Source: Myxococcales bacterium
GTDB lineage: Bacteria > UBA10199 > 2-02-FULL-44-16 > JAAZCA01
Direction: 5' to 3'
DNA length: 64,000 nt
NCBI GenBank assembly: GCA_012513515.1
Contig: JAAZCA010000031.1
Location: 25,995 to 89,994, forward strand
Under the pieces are notes generated by a model. That model was not told where the DNA came from. It worked only from the letters and a program-made list of their open reading frames with translations, and did not search any database. This document shows positions 42,389 to 52,096 of this stretch, piece after piece (position 1 is the first letter of the stretch; every line of letters begins with the position of its first letter). A program made the position numbers and the translations under genes.

Positions 42389-42802
42389 ATGAAGAACCGC
42401 AAATTGAAGATTTTTATCCCCCTTATAATTTCAAGCGCGCTAGCAATCCTCGCCATCCCCCCCTCGATCTGCCATGGAATGGCAAAAAAACACTCCGAAT
42501 CCGCTAAATTCGAAGAAAGCCCCGGCTGGAACAAGATAGATCTTCGCATGAAAACTGCGTGGAAAGAGGCTGAATCTGAAGGAAAACGCTCAAAAATGCT
42601 CGAATGTATAATAAAAACCGAGGAAAAACCCGATAAAGATGGTCGCGAACTCCTAAAACGGGCTGGATTTAAGACCAGAACTTTTATAGGAAGGATAGTA
42701 ACCGGATCGGTGGCAGCGGGAGACCTGCCGATGGTCGCTAACCTCGAAATGGTGGAAATCATGGAACTTGCGGCCCCCATGTCGCTTAAAAAGAAAAAAT
42801 GA
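42389..42802 (+). CDS. Stand-alone subtilisin propeptide-like (I9-like) exported protein
   Basis: 137 aa with a signal peptide (about 1-30, ends SICHG). Residues 70-130 (KMLECIIKTEEKPDKDGRELLKRAGFKTRTFIGRIVTGSVAAGDLPMVANLEMVEIMELAAPM) line up with the propeptide of the subtilisin encoded next (EFVDVIIKSSDTAITKEAIEENGG, VRSLIGKIMTAFVPISYLSALENLDEVEAVEASVPM). Same order of strands and helices, but no protease domain. It may act as an inhibitor or folding helper in trans for one or both subtilisins; that is inference from homology and position. It lies 101 bases upstream of the protease gene. It has its own promoter and no Shine-Dalgarno. Confidence 0.75.
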   Translation: MKNRKLKIFIPLIISSALAILAIPPSICHGMAKKHSESAKFEESPGWNKIDLRMKTAWKEAESEGKRSKMLECIIKTEEKPDKDGRELLKRAGFKTRTFIGRIVTGSVAAGDLPMVANLEMVEIMELAAPMSLKKKK

Positions 42803-42903
42803 TGCGATCATCGCGTGTTAAAACAGGCAAGCCCCTTCTCTTATACAAAACTCAACCACGGAAGTGGGCGTCGCATCTCATTTGATGCGCAATCGGGGGA
42901 ATC

Positions 42904-45285
42904 ATGAAGAAAAATCTAATCTATCTGACGATGGCGATCCTCATGGCCCTTCCATCGGCCGCGTACGCCGGAAAGCTCGATCTTCAGCTTAAAATGCTGG
43001 CCCAAAGTCCCGAAATCGGAAAGACTATGCTCGGCAAGTCCCTCTTCGTTCGCGGCGGACGAGAGTTTGTCGATGTCATAATAAAATCCTCCGATACCGC
43101 GATCACCAAAGAGGCGATCGAGGAAAATGGCGGAACGGTGAGAAGCCTCATCGGCAAGATAATGACAGCATTCGTTCCGATTTCTTACCTGAGCGCGCTG
43201 GAAAATCTGGATGAGGTGGAAGCCGTCGAGGCATCGGTACCGATGAAAAATCTGATGGACTCCGCTCGCTCAAATACCGGCGTAGCAACGCTTCAGGCCG
43301 GATATAAGAATGTGCAGTACACCGGGGAAAACGTCGTCGTAGGAGTCATCGACACGGGGATCGACTATTCCCATTCCGATTTCAATAACGCGGACGGAAA
43401 ATCCCGCGTTCAGTACCTTCGATTTCAAAGCGCTGACGAAGATGGGTTCTCGATAACGGAATGCGCCAACGATACAATAAGGGATGGTTCGTGCGAGATA
43501 TCCTACTATAACAATAAAGATGATGGCCACGGGACTCACGTAGCCGGAATTGCAGCCGGGAGCGATAACACTTACACGGGCGTTGCCAGCGCGGCAGACA
43601 TAATGCTCGTTCGAAATGATTACCGCGATGATATAGCGGAGGATGGAGAACATGCTTCAGGTCCAACATTCACGGCCGGGGTACTGGATGGGATAGCCGA
43701 AATTTTCAAAAAAGCGGACATCCTCGATAAGCCGGCCGTAATAAACATCTCTCAGGGAACCCATATCGGCGCACACGACGATACATCCCTTCTTGAATTT
43801 GGAATAAACGAAGCCGTCGCCGGAAAATATGCTGACAATGGTAAAAACTACGGCAGGGCGGTGGTTGTGGCGGCTGGCAATGAGTACGTAAACACAGATA
43901 TACTGAGAGAGCTGGGAACTCTTGGTGATACATATGCAGATCATGCAGGCGGAATTCACGCCTCGTTTGATGTCCCAAATGGTGAGAGCCATGCCTGGAG
44001 GCTTTGGGTAATACTGGGCCAAGCGGTGGGGAGAATTCCGCTTATAATCGACGCGTGGTTTGGCGTGGGAAGCCAGGACCACTGCTCGGTCGCATCGAAC
44101 ATATATCGTTACAATGATGTAGCATCTTCTGGGGCATCCACCTCGAAGGCGGTGGCATCTGTAGGAGACATTCGCCTCTCTGAAAATAAGAACGAAAGCG
44201 ACGAATCATCGGACAAGATAGTAGCAACCGTTCTCGCTACCGATGGAGCCGATGCCAGAAACGGAAAGCCGAGGGCGATGGTGGCGTTTGCGCCTGGAAG
44301 CAAAGCCGCCACTATCGAAGAAGGGGAGATAATAATAATGAAAGATTACATAGGCATCACGAGCGGAAAGGGGTACGTCCTCGATATCATAATCCGCGCT
44401 AGCGGCGGAGAGTGCGGGGGGGATATGTGGTTGGAAGGGGGAGGAACCTACGCCAATTTTATGAAAGGAATCGACAACGGCGACTTTGACATGACAAGCG
44501 GCAACAACGGCGCTGCCTATGTATTCCACAGTCAAACGGGCAGTGGAAATAATTTGATGACGGTGGGGCTGCCTGCTACAGCCTCAGGCGTCATCGCGGT
44601 TGGCGCATACCTGCAGGAAAAACCACATGGACAAAATAAGAGCGAATGGAAAGACTATTACGGCAAAACGTGGGACGCGACCGATATAGACAGCGATACG
44701 GATGGCTATGCGAATATAAATGGCGGCACTGTAATGGAGAGATGCCCATTTTCAAGCGCAGGCCCTACGGCAACCGGAGCTATCAAACCCGAAATCATGG
44801 CGCCGGGGGACCCTGTAATCTCAACGCTGGCAAAAGGATACGAGAAATCTTACACGGATAGAGAAGGCACTAACTCCTTCAGGCCTCTCAAAATTGACCA
44901 CAATCATTTCAAAAGCCAGGGGACATCGCAGGCCAGCCCTCACATAGCCGGGCTCGTGGCATTGCTATTCCAGAAAAACGACACCCTGACGGCTGACCAG
45001 ACGAAGGACGCAATAATAGCCGGAGGCTCCCTCACGACCCCTACCTATGAGGTCGGATACGGAAATGTAAGCGCGACAAAGGTCATCGATTCCGTTTCTT
45101 CGCCCGATACGCGCGGATACAGCGGAACTGGAGATCTCAGCACAAGCGATCTGAATCCCAGTTCTTCCAAGGGATGCGGAGGAAGCATAGCGCCTTTTGA
45201 TTCTGCCGGTTCCCTGTCGCAGATCATCATTCTCGCACTCGCCGCGGCAGGAATGGCGGTGCGAAGGATGAAAAAACATTGTTAA
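42904..45285 (+). CDS. Secreted subtilisin-family serine protease with C-terminal anchor signal
   Basis: 793 aa S8 protease. Signal peptide 1-22 (ends AYAG). Propeptide about 45-120. Catalytic residues: Asp in GVIDTGIDYSHSDF (about 150), His in DDGHGTHVAGIAAG (about 210), Asn in VVAAGNEY, Ser in GTSQASPHIAGLVALLF (about 673), with a large beta-rich insertion between the last two. The tail (SSSKGCGG, hydrophobic helix IIILALAAAGMAV, then RRMKKHC) repeats the linker-Cys-helix-basic layout of the first subtilisin. Close homology of the two (shared TGIDYSHxDF, HIGxHDxxSLLE and C-terminal signal) suggests duplication. GGGGGAATC precedes the ATG. Confidence 0.93.
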   Translation: MKKNLIYLTMAILMALPSAAYAGKLDLQLKMLAQSPEIGKTMLGKSLFVRGGREFVDVIIKSSDTAITKEAIEENGGTVRSLIGKIMTAFVPISYLSALENLDEVEAVEASVPMKNLMDSARSNTGVATLQAGYKNVQYTGENVVVGVIDTGIDYSHSDFNNADGKSRVQYLRFQSADEDGFSITECANDTIRDGSCEISYYNNKDDGHGTHVAGIAAGSDNTYTGVASAADIMLVRNDYRDDIAEDGEHASGPTFTAGVLDGIAEIFKKADILDKPAVINISQGTHIGAHDDTSLLEFGINEAVAGKYADNGKNYGRAVVVAAGNEYVNTDILRELGTLGDTYADHAGGIHASFDVPNGESHAWRLWVILGQAVGRIPLIIDAWFGVGSQDHCSVASNIYRYNDVASSGASTSKAVASVGDIRLSENKNESDESSDKIVATVLATDGADARNGKPRAMVAFAPGSKAATIEEGEIIIMKDYIGITSGKGYVLDIIIRASGGECGGDMWLEGGGTYANFMKGIDNGDFDMTSGNNGAAYVFHSQTGSGNNLMTVGLPATASGVIAVGAYLQEKPHGQNKSEWKDYYGKTWDATDIDSDTDGYANINGGTVMERCPFSSAGPTATGAIKPEIMAPGDPVISTLAKGYEKSYTDREGTNSFRPLKIDHNHFKSQGTSQASPHIAGLVALLFQKNDTLTADQTKDAIIAGGSLTTPTYEVGYGNVSATKVIDSVSSPDTRGYSGTGDLSTSDLNPSSSKGCGGSIAPFDSAGSLSQIIILALAAAGMAVRRMKKHC

Positions 45286-45292
45286 TTGTTGG

Positions 45293-45372
45293 AACTGGAT
45301 TCCCGCCTAAGACCGCGGGAATGACAACAAACGAGATTGTCATCCCCGCATGGTTTTGGCGGGGATCCGGTA
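45293..45372. repeat. Composite repeat (B arm, A)
   Basis: TGGATTCCCGCC with ACCGCGGGAATGAC, then TTGTCATCCCCGCATGG and TTTTGGCGGGGATCC. Confidence 0.7.
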
Positions 45373-45397
45373 GCTACAGTAACTTGGAATCGAATAA

Positions 45398-47476
45398 ATG
45401 AAAAAAATCATCTCAGCGGCGCTGATCGCCGCAATCGCCATCGCAGCTTCATTTGGAATCTCAAAATTAAAATTTTTATCCAGCGCTGAAGATACGACCT
45501 TCGATATCAGACAGCTCGCCTTTTCCCCGAAAACATCTGCCAGCGCCGATATCGTCATGATCTGGATCGACGAAAAAACGATTTCGTCGCTGCCATATCG
45601 ATCCCCGGTGCCGCGCGATTTCCTCGCCAAGTTAAATGACAGACTGCTTTCAGCAGGCGTGAAAATCGTGGGCTATGACATCTTTTTCAAGGGCACATCA
45701 TTTCCCGAGGCCGACTCTGAACTCGCCGAATCATTGAAAAAATCAAACTCGCTCGCAGTGGTTCCGATGAGGCCGAGATCCCTCTGCCATGAAAAATTCG
45801 CAGAGGACCCGGCAATATCCGGATGCGTGGATCTTCCGGATGAAATTTTCATGAACTCACTTACGGGAATCGGACTTGCCGACCTGCCATTTTCCGCATT
45901 TGATTCCACAGTCAGGGAGGCAAAGCTTTCATTCATAACCGACCGCGGAAACACCCAATCCTTCGCTGCCATACTCTACGAGGCAGTTAGCGGCGACAGG
46001 GCGCAGGACCTGATCGGAGATCCTGCAAACTGGAAAGGGGTTGGGCTTTTATCCATCCCCCCTTTTTCTGATTCCTCCGGAAAAACAGCGATTCGTTTCG
46101 CCGGACCTCCGAGCACAATCGGATCCGAAAAAAATCCATTCAGGATATTTTCGGCGAAGATGGTCGCAGATGGCATGATTCCCGATTCATGGCTGAAGGA
46201 TAAGATAGTTCTTATCGGCGCGGCATACGACGACGCCACCGATGCCTACCTCACGCCGTATTACGGAATATCTACCGGATTTGCCAGAATGAACGGCGTG
46301 GAAATACATGCAAACATTCTATCGTCGCTCATGACGAAACAGTTTTATTACTCGATAACTCGCTGGCAGGTATGGATGATATCGGCTGCGCTCGTAATTT
46401 TGGTCTCTCTTTCATCGACCATCTTCCCTCCGCTGCGATCGGCGGCTGTCGCTTTGGCTTCGGCGTTTGGATGGATATTCGTATCTGTAATCATTTTCAA
46501 AAAATATGCGATAGTCGCTCCGATCGTAACCCCTATCGTTGCGATAGCGATATGCTATCTCTTCGGAGTTGTCTGGAAGGCACTCACCGAGGGGAGGGAG
46601 CGAAAATTCATAAAAGGAGTTTTCTCAAGATACGTCCCGCCTGCCATAGTCGATAGGATAGTTGAAAATCCCGAGTTGATAAAGCTAGGCGGTGATGAAC
46701 GGGTCATCACCAGCATGTTCACCGACATAGCATCTTTCACGAGCATCTCGGAAAAACTCGACCCTTCGACCCTCGTTTCTTTTCTAAATGAATATCTCGG
46801 CAGGATGAACGATGTGCTGTTCGAATTCGGCGCCACGCTCGACAAATACGAGGGGGATGCTATCATCGCATTTTTCAACGCTCCGCTCGACGTGGCAAAT
46901 CATGAGATAGCCGCTGCAAGCGCCGCGATACGCATGAAAGCGGCTGAAAAAGATATCTCGGAAAAATGGAGCGGGCGCTGCGGCAGAGAAATCCGCACGA
47001 GGATCGGAATAAACACCGGCCCTGCCGTAATCGGCAACATGGGTTCGGAAGGTCGTTTGGATTACACAGCGATCGGCGACACGATAAATCTAGCAAGCCG
47101 ACTCGAGGGAACGAATAAATTCTACGGAACGCACATAATTGCGAGCCAGTCCACCGCAGCCGCTCTGTCCGATTCGATAGTAAGAAGGCCTGTCGATCGC
47201 GTTCGTGTGAAAGGAAAAAACGAACCGATACTCATTTATGAGATCATAGGTTTTGCGAACGAGCTCGACCCGGCGCGGATCGATTTCGTAATTGCGCAAT
47301 ATCTTGAAGCGTTCAAAAAATTCGAACAGCGGGATTTTTCTGAAGCGAAATCGATCCTGCAAGATATTCTGACAAGACATCCCGATGATTTCCCATCAGT
47401 GGAACTTCTCAAGCGCTGCGAGCGCGGAATTTTGGATCCAAGTTGGGATCTTGTAACGGAGATCTCTGGAAAATAG
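45398..47476 (+). CDS. CHASE2-domain adenylate/guanylate cyclase
   Basis: 692 aa inner-membrane class III nucleotide cyclase. One N-terminal helix (3-22), a periplasmic CHASE2 sensor (about 25-305: IVMIWIDEKTISSLPYRSPVPRDFLAKLND, GYDIFFKG, DKIVLIGAAYDDATDAYLTPY), three transmembrane helices (about 322-395), then the cyclase domain (about 430-605): metal Asp in SMFTDIASFTSISEKL and YEGDAIIAFF, and the closing YTAIGDTINLASRLEG. A helical C-terminal extension of 80 residues follows. Whether it makes cAMP or cGMP is not decided by the residues I can see. A FecR-like protein gene follows, a common pairing. Confidence 0.93.
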   Translation: MKKIISAALIAAIAIAASFGISKLKFLSSAEDTTFDIRQLAFSPKTSASADIVMIWIDEKTISSLPYRSPVPRDFLAKLNDRLLSAGVKIVGYDIFFKGTSFPEADSELAESLKKSNSLAVVPMRPRSLCHEKFAEDPAISGCVDLPDEIFMNSLTGIGLADLPFSAFDSTVREAKLSFITDRGNTQSFAAILYEAVSGDRAQDLIGDPANWKGVGLLSIPPFSDSSGKTAIRFAGPPSTIGSEKNPFRIFSAKMVADGMIPDSWLKDKIVLIGAAYDDATDAYLTPYYGISTGFARMNGVEIHANILSSLMTKQFYYSITRWQVWMISAALVILVSLSSTIFPPLRSAAVALASAFGWIFVSVIIFKKYAIVAPIVTPIVAIAICYLFGVVWKALTEGRERKFIKGVFSRYVPPAIVDRIVENPELIKLGGDERVITSMFTDIASFTSISEKLDPSTLVSFLNEYLGRMNDVLFEFGATLDKYEGDAIIAFFNAPLDVANHEIAAASAAIRMKAAEKDISEKWSGRCGREIRTRIGINTGPAVIGNMGSEGRLDYTAIGDTINLASRLEGTNKFYGTHIIASQSTAAALSDSIVRRPVDRVRVKGKNEPILIYEIIGFANELDPARIDFVIAQYLEAFKKFEQRDFSEAKSILQDILTRHPDDFPSVELLKRCERGILDPSWDLVTEISGK

Positions 47477-47487
47477 AGATGTATGAA

Positions 47488-47712
47488 TGAGACTCCCGTG
47501 ACTGGCGACAATTGACAATGGACCATTGACCAGCTGCGATCGGTTGTTTTGGTCGATGGTCAATTGTCCATGGTCGAGGTTATTGTCGGAACGGGATTCA
47601 CGTTTGCCCCGCGGTAGCGGCGGCTTAAATCATGCGGGAATGACATTCATGGTGTCATCCCCGAATGACGAGAAGGTTGTCATCCCCAAGTGCTTTAATC
47701 GGGGATCCAGTA
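47488..47712. repeat. Composite repeat cluster (C, D, D inverted, B, A x2)
   Basis: CCGTGACTGGCGACAATTG, GGACCATTGACCAGCTGCG, then the inverted partner TTTTGGTCGATGGTCAATTG; next the B arms CCGCGGTAGCGGCGGC and TCATGCGGGAATGAC, and two A units ending TTTAATCGGGGATCC. The D pair forms a long hairpin. Fills the gap between the cyclase and FecR-like genes. Confidence 0.8.
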
Positions 47713-47731
47713 AATCTAAAAAGGAGCTTGT

Positions 47732-48658
47732 ATGAAAAAAATATTATATATCTTCACAGCGACAGCGCTCTTGGCAATTTCCACATCCGCCTTCGCCTCT
47801 GCCATCCTAGTGGACAGCGTTGGCGGCGTATCGGTAAAATTTCCGGATGAAAAAATTATGGCCGGCGAGATAGGGATGGAGATGCCGCAGGGAAGCTTTG
47901 TATCGACCGACAACTCGGGCAGAGCCTCGATACTCCTGGAAACGGGAACGGTGGCGGAGATAGGCCCCGACTCGAACTATTCGGTGGGAAGGGAAAGCAA
48001 AGAGGTCAAGAGCTCGGAATTCGGCGGAGGGATCATGCTCGCGATGCGCGAGATATCGGCCTCCGACGAAGGGCCTACCGTTCATGGAATGGTCAGGGGA
48101 GTTCGGACCTTCAAAAGAGCCCGGCCGCGCCCAAGGGCAAACATAATAGGAGCCATATATCCTAAAGCGACCAACGTGCTCCTGACGGATAAAATATCGT
48201 TCGAGTGGGACTCAGAGCCGAAGGTGGACTGGCCCTCTCCCGCAATAGCCATAGATGACGCATCGGCAAAAAATATCGCTATCATACCGATAAAGCAAAA
48301 TCAGAGCTCCGCTATCGTCTCCAATTCCTCAGCCAGGTTTGAACGCGGAAAAAAATACAGCTGGTATCTCGCAACGAGATCGCCTGAGCTTTCTGGAAAG
48401 ACCGCACGTTTCGAATTTGGCGTCCTCCCCTACCGCGCGGAAAAGGAGCTAAATTCCGAGATCGAAAAAATAAAGGGCTTAAAAATGTCCCCGGATGGGG
48501 AAGCCTTCATGAGAGCACAGGTCTATTATAGATACGCCCTCTATCGCATGGCGGTGGATACGCTCCAGCCGATCTACAAAAAAACCGGACAGGAAAATAT
48601 CGGAAAGTTAATAGATCTCTCTCAGAAAAAGATGGGGATAAGAAGGAGTAAGGATTAA
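47732..48658 (+). CDS. FecR-domain periplasmic protein
   Basis: 308 aa with a signal peptide (about 1-22, ends AFASA). FecR-like beta domain at 23-130: AILVDSVGGVSVKFPDEKIMAGEIGMEMPQGSFVSTDNSGRASILLETGTVAEIGPDSNYSV. The C-terminal part has a beta segment (ISFEWDSEPKV ... KYSWYLATRSPE) and a helical end resembling a TPR pair (FMRAQVYYRYALYRMAVDTLQPIYKK). AAGGAG precedes the ATG. It follows the CHASE2 cyclase; such pairs are common and are thought to form a sensing unit, but no direct evidence exists here. Confidence 0.85.
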   Translation: MKKILYIFTATALLAISTSAFASAILVDSVGGVSVKFPDEKIMAGEIGMEMPQGSFVSTDNSGRASILLETGTVAEIGPDSNYSVGRESKEVKSSEFGGGIMLAMREISASDEGPTVHGMVRGVRTFKRARPRPRANIIGAIYPKATNVLLTDKISFEWDSEPKVDWPSPAIAIDDASAKNIAIIPIKQNQSSAIVSNSSARFERGKKYSWYLATRSPELSGKTARFEFGVLPYRAEKELNSEIEKIKGLKMSPDGEAFMRAQVYYRYALYRMAVDTLQPIYKKTGQENIGKLIDLSQKKMGIRRSKD

Positions 48659-48690
48659 GTTCGGCAGTTGAAATTCGGTTCCTGCGTTTC

Positions 48691-49665
48691 TTATTCCTTC
48701 GGAGCAGCGTAGATCATCGCAGCAGCGGGAGCCCCCCGAAGCCATTTGTCGGATGTGTTGTTGTATGTAACCGACAGAACCATGGAGGAACCCTCCGAAA
48801 CCGAAATCCCCCGAGGCTCGATGAAGGGATTGCCCTCGAGGTCCAGCAACTTATTTTCGGAATCGAGCTTTGCATCTGCACGCCAGAAAGGCTCAGCGTC
48901 GTCGGCAACGCCAACCTCTATTGAGGAGCCGAAATTCGACAGGGCCCCGTGCGCTGCGACCACGGAGAGAGCTTCATTCGTTTCGAAAGAGGCCGACATC
49001 TCTGCGAAATCATTCGGCGCGATCGAAACGGCGGAATGACCACACGGATCGAGCTCCAGGAGCATCGGCCTCACGTCCTTCAGGTTCGACTGCTCATTCA
49101 TCGGTTTAACCAGAAGCGTGAGTTCGAAGAACACATCCTGATACTCCGTGCTCGATTCATTTTTTAGCGATACACGGGCCTCCATGGGATCGGTCGATAG
49201 AATCGGGTAGCCATATCCCTGCGGAAGATTAATATCGGTGAGCATCGAGGTAGCCATGGCAAAAGGGAGGCCGCTGCCGGCGTCGGAACAAAGAGGATTT
49301 TCCTCATGGAGATTCGATAAAATGACCATGTGCAGAAGGTCATTAGGAAGCGCGCGCCCCTTTACATCTACCACCTTGGGTGAAAAACCGACCATCCAAA
49401 CCGGCTCATCGCTTTGAAAGGTCATGACCAGTGGACGCTCTAGCATCTCGCCTGATTCGAGCCAGCGCGGAAGGTTCACCGGACCTATGTGATAGACAAT
49501 TTTTTTGAGGCCGGCCTCAAGCGCAAGCCTGTCGGCTATCGCAGGGGAGGTATCGGCTATCGGGCCGGACTCACGCCCTGCCAGATCGGTCTCGGAAGCG
49601 GGGGAATTCGAACAGCCAACCAGGGCGACAAAAACTAAAATAGTGAATAATTTCATTCGGTTCAT
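48691..49665 (-). CDS. Lipoprotein resembling copper type II ascorbate-dependent monooxygenases
   Basis: 324 aa; lipobox LVGC about 14-17 residues after MKLFT. The start at 49665 (MNRMKLFTIL) gives a normal lipoprotein signal; the longer frame reads through GGGGAGA repeat sequence. The pattern NDLLHMVILSNLHEENPLC, ATSMLTDINLPQGYGYPI and VSLKNESSTEYQDVFFELTLLV resembles the jelly-roll of peptidylglycine monooxygenase-like bacterial lipoproteins, where a His-rich 'LHH' copper site lies at the first motif. Here only one His is present (LLHM), so copper binding is doubtful. Convergent with the FecR-like gene. Confidence 0.6.
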   Translation of the reverse strand: MNRMKLFTILVFVALVGCSNSPASETDLAGRESGPIADTSPAIADRLALEAGLKKIVYHIGPVNLPRWLESGEMLERPLVMTFQSDEPVWMVGFSPKVVDVKGRALPNDLLHMVILSNLHEENPLCSDAGSGLPFAMATSMLTDINLPQGYGYPILSTDPMEARVSLKNESSTEYQDVFFELTLLVKPMNEQSNLKDVRPMLLELDPCGHSAVSIAPNDFAEMSASFETNEALSVVAAHGALSNFGSSIEVGVADDAEPFWRADAKLDSENKLLDLEGNPFIEPRGISVSEGSSMVLSVTYNNTSDKWLRGAPAAAMIYAAPKE

Positions 49666-49754
49666 GGCGGCGGATAATAGCTGGTTTTCATCCCCCAACA
49701 ATACGCAGGGCGTCAATAAAATCGGATATCCATTTAACGCACCCCGCCGTCCTT

Positions 49755-49782
49755 CCGGGGAGAGATACCCTCTATCTCCCCT
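49755..49782. repeat. GGGGAGA palindrome, copy 6
   Basis: CCGGGGAGAGATACCC followed by TCTATCTCCCCT, upstream of the minus-strand lipoprotein gene. Confidence 0.6.
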
Positions 49783-49831
49783 AAATAAAAGCTTAGATAT
49801 CAATATGTTATTAACTTTAAGGGCTAAAACT

Positions 49832-49860
49832 GGGGAGGGGTACCGTTTATCTCTCCCACG
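49832..49860. repeat. GGGGAGA palindrome, copy 7
   Basis: GGGGAGGGGTACCG followed by TTTATCTCTCCCACG, 50 bases from copy 6 and 20 bases before the groE promoter. Confidence 0.55.
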
Positions 49861-49880
49861 AAAAAAAATGGGAAATGGGC

Positions 49881-49910
49881 TTGACTATGCCTGATTTGAT
49901 ATCATATGGT
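49881..49910 (+). promoter_or_regulatory. Sigma-70 promoter of groESL
   Basis: TTGACT, 18-base spacer, TATGGT. The predicted start of transcription lies just ahead of the CIRCE element. Confidence 0.65.
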
Positions 49911-49926
49911 GCGCAACCTGAGGCTA

Positions 49927-49953
49927 TTAGCACTCCGTCGATGTGAGTGCTAA
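49927..49953. promoter_or_regulatory. CIRCE element (HrcA operator)
   Basis: A perfect TTAGCACTC, nine bases, GAGTGCTAA. This is the canonical binding site of the HrcA heat-shock repressor, here in the 5' untranslated region of groESL. hrcA itself is not in the window. Confidence 0.97.
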
Positions 49954-49998
49954 TGAATTAAACAAAACGATTTCAACTATTTAAAAGGAGGAAGGAAC

Positions 49999-50295
49999 AT
50001 GTCGAAGTTGCAGATTAAGCCGTTGCAAGACAGGGTCATCGTGAAACGCCTCTCGGGCGAAGAGAAGACCAAGGGTGGAATCATCATCCCTGACACCGCG
50101 AAGGAAAAACCGCAAGAGGGTGAAGTGATGGCGGTCGGCAATGGCAAGATTCTCGAAAATGGAACCAAACAGCCGCTCGATGTGAAGGTCGGGGACAAAA
50201 TCCTCTTCTCGAAATACTCCGGCACCGAAGTGAAGATTGAAGGTGAAGAGTTCATGATCATGCGCGAAGACGATATCCTCGGCATCATCGGCTGA
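49999..50295 (+). CDS. groES: Co-chaperonin GroES
   Basis: 98 aa heptameric lid of the GroEL chamber. Typical motifs: [38 protein letters not shown] (mobile loop region), [47 protein letters not shown] precedes the ATG. First gene of the CIRCE-controlled operon, 43 bases before groEL. Confidence 0.99.
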   Translation: MSKLQIKPLQDRVIVKRLSGEEKTKGGIIIPDTAKEKPQEGEVMAVGNGKILENGTKQPLDVKVGDKILFSKYSGTEVKIEGEEFMIMREDDILGIIG

Positions 50296-50338
50296 AAAAA
50301 GAAAACCCTAACGAAACAACGAATCAAGGAGGCTTTAA

Positions 50339-51976
<1,638 letters not shown>

Positions 51977-51997
51977 TCCAGTAAGCATAATGAAGAC

Positions 51998-52027
51998 AAA
52001 AGGCCCCTCTTTCGAGGGGCCTTTTTT
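51998..52027 (+). terminator. Terminator of groESL
   Basis: AAAAGGCCCCTC, loop TTTC, GAGGGGCC, then TTTTTT. Confidence 0.95.
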
Positions 52028-52082
52028 ATCTCGCAAGGGGCCTAAACTCTCAATTTTGGCTCGTAATTTGACAATCTTCCTG

Positions 52083-52096
52083 TATAATCGCGCACC
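52083..52096 (+). promoter_or_regulatory. -10 box of a probably leaderless transcript
   Basis: A perfect TATAAT at 52083-52088, then CGCGCACC and the ATG of the barrel protein at 52097. No Shine-Dalgarno. The -35 is unclear: TTGGCT at 52057 is 20 bases away. Confidence 0.55.
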
